A DNA stretch of 64,000 bases, taken from assembly GCA_030386875.1 (NCBI GenBank), contig CM059566.1, forward strand, positions 43,498,068 through 43,562,067. Direction: 5' to 3'. This stretch comes from Morinoia aosen. Lineage: Eukaryota; Arthropoda; Malacostraca; Amphipoda; Talitridae. Shown one piece after another: positions 59,311 through 64,000 of this stretch; the stretch's first letter is position 1, and every line of letters begins with the position of its first letter. The position numbers were made by a program, and so were the translations under genes. The notes beneath the pieces were generated by a model. It was not told where the DNA came from. It saw only the letters and a program-made list of their open reading frames with translations, and did not search any database.

Positions 59311-62126
59311 CTATCTATAAAAGCTATTAGGAAGCGTTCTGTAAGTTGGCCTGCCACTCCAATTAACGGCAGGCAAGTTATTCAAGAACTGCATTAACGA
59401 GGAACCGACTGCGGGACCTGACACCTGTCGAGACGATGCGTAAGGAGGCCTGGTACGAGGACGAATAGGAAGATTCAACGGCAATGGATTCGACCGAAAT
59501 GCGGCACCATTACTATAACCGAGCGCATGTTGTGGTTGTATGCCAGGAAATTTGGCTTTTGCATTTTTATTTGAGTTCTGAAATCGGAAGTGTTCGAATG
59601 TAGACGGGTTTGGAGTGTATAACGAGTTTTCATACTGCTTAAATGGTTTTTCTTGTCTATAACTTGCTGTGTGACGTTTTCCATGAGTGTAAGGAGATCT
59701 TGAATACGGCTCTGCTAGCTGCAGGGATGAGAAAGATTCTATATCATTCGGTGCAAAATTGTCGTTATTTCGGAACTTATGAGAATCAGTTTCATGTGAC
59801 CCAGTGCCAAAGAACTCGGGAAGATCGGCGATATTTTCCTCCACATGAAAGGTGTCTCCACCTTCATTCAGTGGTCCATGCGGACTGTGACTGCCTTCTT
59901 TGATTCTGCTGTGCTGATTTTTAGCTCTTCCTCCTGCGTTACTCTCATAGAAAGAGTATACCCCACCGTGACCATGTTCAGCAGAGAACTCATGAGATGG
60001 TTTGAATGGAGATCGATCATAGTTACTGGGATGGATATTTTGGCCATGGTGATGAGAACCAGAATTACCAACAGATGTTTCGAGAGAATGATCAGAATGG
60101 GAGGAGGTTTGTGACGCTCGTTTGGAATAAGGGAGAGCATGGTCAGCTGGCCGGGAACTATGGGGACCATGAGGACCATGATGCCCGTCTTCATAACCAA
60201 CACTCTTATGATCACCATGATTGTAACGTTGGTCCCTTATTGCGTTGTGGTGTCCATGCTGGTCATTACCTGAGTAACTGACGTGGCTGTTATCCCCACG
60301 GAAGTTGCGTCCGTCATCGTAGTCGTCTCGGTGATGATATTCGTGGCTGCTACCACCGTGGTGGTCATCTCGAGTGTCACTACCGCGATAGTTGTGGTGA
60401 TCTTCGTTTTGATCATTGCCTCCGTGATACTGATGATGAGGTGAGTGAGAAGCATGGTCATCGTAGTTTGATTTTTTAGGAGAATAGATCGTTTGCCTAT
60501 CTGAGTGGTAATAATTATCTTTTTCACCACCTGGGTTGTGGATTTTGCCTTTTCCGGTAGAGTGCTGATCATTACCGTAAGGCGAGCTTCCTGAATATGA
60601 GACATGAGGGTCCTTAGTTCTCTCTTTGTCGTCATAATAGTGCGTTTTCTCTGTGTTGCTCGTACCACTGCTGGTATACGGCGAGTATGGTGATTCAGAA
60701 ACGATGTCCGTTGGATGAGGGTCCGAAAAAGAGTAAGATTCGTGGTTGATGTTGATGCCAGGGTCTTCATACTCAGAATACTGTTGTGTTTTCACGGGAG
60801 GTTTGTGTTCAACGGCGTTTTTGAATTTAGAAGGGGTATAAGGGGAGCGAAGATGATCGGGAGACCCCTGGGACTTTTGAGGATGCGTTGAAATGAAATC
60901 TTTATTAAAATCATCAACAGACTCGTAGAAGCTAAATTTATGGAAGCCAGTTTCTTCAGGATGAATGTTATAAAGTTGATCTGTTGGCTTTCTTACCTGG
61001 TGTTCGTTAGTTTCATCATACACGCGTGTGCTATCTTGGAAGTAATAGTCAGGTCTATCGTCCTCGTCGCGTCGTAGCCCAATGGGACTATATCGATAGC
61101 TGCTAGATTGCTGAACGGAATCTTCTGCACTGTCGTATTCGTTTTGAGATTTTTCTTGGAAACTCCTTTCCTTGACGACAGGTTTATTGGTTTCGATGGA
61201 CGAAGCATCATCACGTCTAGGAGAAAAAGACCTGGCGGAATTCTTTTTGCTATCCATTCCAGGATTATGGTCACTGACATTGGATTGTACACGGAAATGC
61301 GATCGTATTTTTTTCTTCAAAGGTTTACTTTCATCGGGAGATCGACGGAATCTTCCTCGCCTGAAGTCCCCTTGTGTGTATTGGATTTGGTCTTTGGATG
61401 ATGAGCCATGAAATGAGTCGTCGAAGAATCTTTCGTAGATGGAAGATGCTTCGCGTGCTACTTCCTTAGCTGGGCGAGTACGAGCGAATTCTACTAGATC
61501 ATCCTTTAGATTTCCGTAGAGCCTCTCGTCGAACTGAAAATGGAAAAAAGTCTTCAATATTGAGGAAGTGAAAAATTAATTCAGAGGAAATTATAGTTCT
61601 ACTACTTTCAGTTAGATTTGAAACACAAAATTTGTAATACTAAAAAATGAAAGGAATCACAATGCGAAGGAAAAACTCTCCCTAAGTTTTGCATCAAACC
61701 GAAAATATCGAATACACGGACAACCAGTTCACAACGGACAACCAGTTCACAAGGACTGAATAATGTGCAGCGTAAATGCGTACTCACCTGCAACACTTGA
61801 CCGTAGGAGGGACTAGAAGTACCATCTGCTCCAGGTAGCGGAGCGGCAGTTCTCAGCACGCTGGCTGCCGGCAAGTCACGATGCCCCAGAAAGGAATTTT
61901 GAGAAAGCTTCAGCGGCCGCCTGCCTCCTGCATCAACATCCAGCGCTTCATCCTTCGCGCCTCGCGCTGTTTCTTGAAGGGGAGAGAACACGTCCGCCGC
62001 GGTGGGAAACTCTTTGAAATTGTCGTCCCCAGGAGTGGCAAGAACGATGGCGTAGGTGGGTGGTCCCGCAGCCACGACTGAGTGAGCAGCAAATGCTGCT
62101 AGCAGTAAAGGAACAACGCCCCTCAT
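59311..62126 (-). CDS. Secreted histidine-rich protein, two exons (about 853 residues)
   Basis: Exon 1 is 62126-61788 (113 codons, donor CAG|GTGAGT). Exon 2 is 61533-59311 (acceptor TTTTCAG), in phase 0, stop TAG at 59313-59311. The N-terminus has a signal peptide: MRG, a hydrophobic run of about 15 residues, and cleavage probably after VVAA near residue 20. Exon 2 begins FDERLYGNLKDDLVEFART, a possible short conserved segment. Residues of about 415-640 are very rich in His, Asp, Gly, Ser and Tyr (HHHGQ, DDHHGG, NDQHGHH). The C-terminus is Pro/Arg-rich and basic. No enzyme or structural domain is recognised. Low complexity and secretion suggest an extracellular, cuticular or metal-binding matrix role, but this is inference. 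Codons in the His region are regular and the 740-codon exon is open, so I regard the gene as real. Confidence 0.88.
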
Positions 62127-62154
62127 GTCGCTGGATCGCTCTCAGCTGGTCGGC

Positions 62155-62337
62155 CAACTCACAGTAACTCGGAGTTAATAACAGAAAATTATACTACTTC
62201 TACACCTCATTAGGTTGTTGATTCGTGAACGCAGACTTTTCCTTAGGCAACTCACAGCAACTTGAGTTAATGACAGAAAATATACTACTTCTGTACCTCA
62301 TTAGGCTGTTGGTTCGTGAGTGCAGACTTTTCCTTGG
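62155..62337 (-). promoter_or_regulatory. Tandemly duplicated upstream segment with TATA-like boxes
   Basis: Two units of about 93 and 90 bp (62155-62247, 62248-62337) directly upstream of the histidine-rich protein gene. Each carries, on the minus strand, GTAGTATAATTTTCTG or GTAGTATATTTTCTG, a TATA-like box, followed by TTAACTC..GTGAGTTG. The proximal TATA-like box is about 60 nt from the ATG, so the core promoter itself may be duplicated. Promoter function is inferred. Confidence 0.55.
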
Positions 62338-63320
62338 TAAAAATAATGGATAATAAACTAGAAAGGAGAACGACTACAGCGATAAAGCTCGGTAAAAAAG
62401 TTCGCATAAAAAATACCTGAAAAGAACGTAATTATTAGTTTAACAATTCATTTGTAAATTTCATCTCGCCAAACAGGAACAATGAAGACATTTGTATTTA
62501 AGATAATGTAGGATGATATAAACGTGCAGTCATATCCTAAAAGTCGAGTCAATTTATTTATTTCGAAGCTTAACATCAAAATAGTTATTTATTTGTTAAG
62601 CGTTAACGATCATAAATAGAGGTGCGGTAAAAACTCGTCAAATTATAACTTATATGAATTACGATCGCTTATTTTCCTTACAAATAGTTTAGCCGACGAG
62701 CATTTTTAAGTATCGTATTGGCACTACAGTGATAACTTAACTATCCCATCAAAAGAATTTATAATAGTTATGCAGTCGCGTCCTATAGTCAAGAAAGAGC
62801 TCTTCACTTAGTCACGATATTATAGATTGATAAGTAATGCAGTTATTATGGTCATTGTCATGATAATATGGATGGTTGCTTCGTTGCCTTCCATATGAAT
62901 TCTCTAATCTTCATTTCTCATAATCTTTTCGCATCTCACAACCACTAAAAAAAATTCTCTTTGGTTAATTATTTTTCGTGGGTGAAATGAAGATCTTTGG
63001 ACAGATGGCTCGGTAAATCTCGATTTTTTTTCGCGCACCTCACATTTCCTGGTTTCCCAAGAATAGACGGCATTTGCAATTCCAAGATTTGATTTGCTGG
63101 GAAGCTGCGACTCGGGATTACAGAGCAGCAGAAGCGAACTTTCGTTTCTGTTCCGCAATGTTAGCGTTGGCGTCACCAGGCGGACATTTCATTCAGCAAT
63201 ACGCCCCCGTTACGCTCTTATTACGCCGGTCGACACCCTCTAGCTCTATTCGTGACGAAAAACGTCCAAGTACCGTAGTCAGCGGCCATAGCTTCACTGC
63301 AGTATAAGGTGCCGCATGAA
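62338..63320. other. No gene recognised
   Basis: Upstream region of the histidine-rich protein gene. AT-rich, with only short unsupported frames (62904-63176, 63074-63307). Confidence 0.45.
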
Positions 63321-63323
63321 TAG

Positions 63324-63545
63324 TAAGGATACATCAATTCACACGCTATAGGCAGGACCCATATAATTTTAGACAAAATTATTGCAAGTTCAACGCATGC
63401 TGAGACGAGATAGAGCTGTTATATGACAAGACATCGATTCAATTCACACTCTATAGGCAAGAGCCATATAGTTTTGTGTATCAGCGAACAAAATAATGCA
63501 AGTTCAACGCAAGCAGAGCTTTGTATAGAGCTCTTATATGGTAAG
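63324..63545. repeat. Imperfect tandem duplication of about 105-118 bp
   Basis: Two units share CAATTCACAC(G/T)CTATAGGCA, CCATATA(A/G)TTTT, GCAAGTTCAACGCA and a TAGAGCT(G/C)TTATATG block. The second is about 15 bp longer. The rest of the window to 64000 shows nothing recognisable. Confidence 0.8.
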
Positions 63546-64000
63546 AGGTGTCGATTCGAATTGAGGTATCGATGGGTAAATAAAATTTACGTTATTAAGC
63601 TCTAAACGACAGCGCGTTATGAAGGAAAATGGCACACGATTTCTCTCCAATTATTTATTCAAATTTATGCTACATCAAACGAATGTTTGTTTTGAGGTGA
63701 ATCCTATATTTTTAAAAGATGAAAAAATGTGGTGTAATCCTACTGTAGATTTGTGTTTAACTCTGTAAAATTCTTAGGACGAGGTTGTCTTTATTTTTCG
63801 CTTTTTAGTTTTGCAGAATTTCCGGAACGAATGTAGTTCAGTGTTGCAACCTGAAGGATTTCAAGAATGCCGAAAGTTGCATTAGAAATATCGACGACGG
63901 CTGGAAAATGATATTACAAAAAACTGTCAAGAAATTCATTATTTTTTCAGAGACAACCGAAATTATAAATTACGCTGTTCATGCCTTCTAAAGGCATGTA

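Noticed and set aside
60237..60770. 177-codon Thr/Ile-rich minus-strand frame
   Set aside because: Shadow frame of the His-codon-rich exon of the secreted protein gene.

Overview
The window looks like nuclear DNA of an arthropod, most likely an insect. The evidence is AT-rich sequence, spliced genes with short exons and long introns, a cytoplasmic dynein intermediate-chain first exon close to the insect form, a ribosomal-protein gene with a TCT-type start, intronic C/D box snoRNAs, and a dense load of MITEs, SINEs, a LINE and Ty3/gypsy pieces. I cannot name the species.

Layout. 1-15 kb: mostly transposons and AT-rich non-coding DNA. It holds a 1.3 kb array of a 17-bp minisatellite (6.4-7.7 kb) and a nested stack at 9.2-14.4 kb: a palindromic MITE interrupted by a second MITE and by a 3.9 kb hAT element, which itself carries a SINE. 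15.0-15.2 kb: first coding exon of the cytoplasmic dynein intermediate chain, minus strand. 15.9-20.0 kb: three partial gypsy LTRs in minus orientation, one split by a 572-bp TIR element with a 10-bp target duplication. 20.2-23 kb: a SINE and a broken CR1/L2-like LINE. 23-29.3 kb: no gene seen, apart from a 26-bp satellite. 29.4-37.8 kb: a plus-strand, multi-exon, apparently non-coding snoRNA host gene with nine intronic C/D snoRNAs of three types (A x5, B x2, C x2), in the order A-A-A-[B-C-A]-x-[B-C-A]-x. 39.3-49.1 kb: the RpL6/eL6 gene, minus strand, with five coding exons, a likely 5' UTR exon and an unusual N-terminal half; its first intron is packed with MITEs. 49.6-53.1 kb: a 5'-truncated gypsy element (integrase plus 3' LTR) split by a SINE. 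53-59 kb: no gene seen. 59.3-62.1 kb: a two-exon gene on the minus strand for a secreted, histidine-rich protein of about 853 residues, with a duplicated upstream segment. 62.3-64 kb: no gene seen.

The clearest shared theme is ribosome production. The snoRNA host gene lies next to RpL6, and two of its three snoRNA types can pair with two sites about 100 nt apart in 28S rRNA domain II. The most unusual items are the modular snoRNA amplification, the non-canonical N-terminus of eL6, and the palindromic MITEs whose cores carry a YY1/Pho-like AAGATGGC motif. rRNA matches and family assignments are from memory and were not checked by search.
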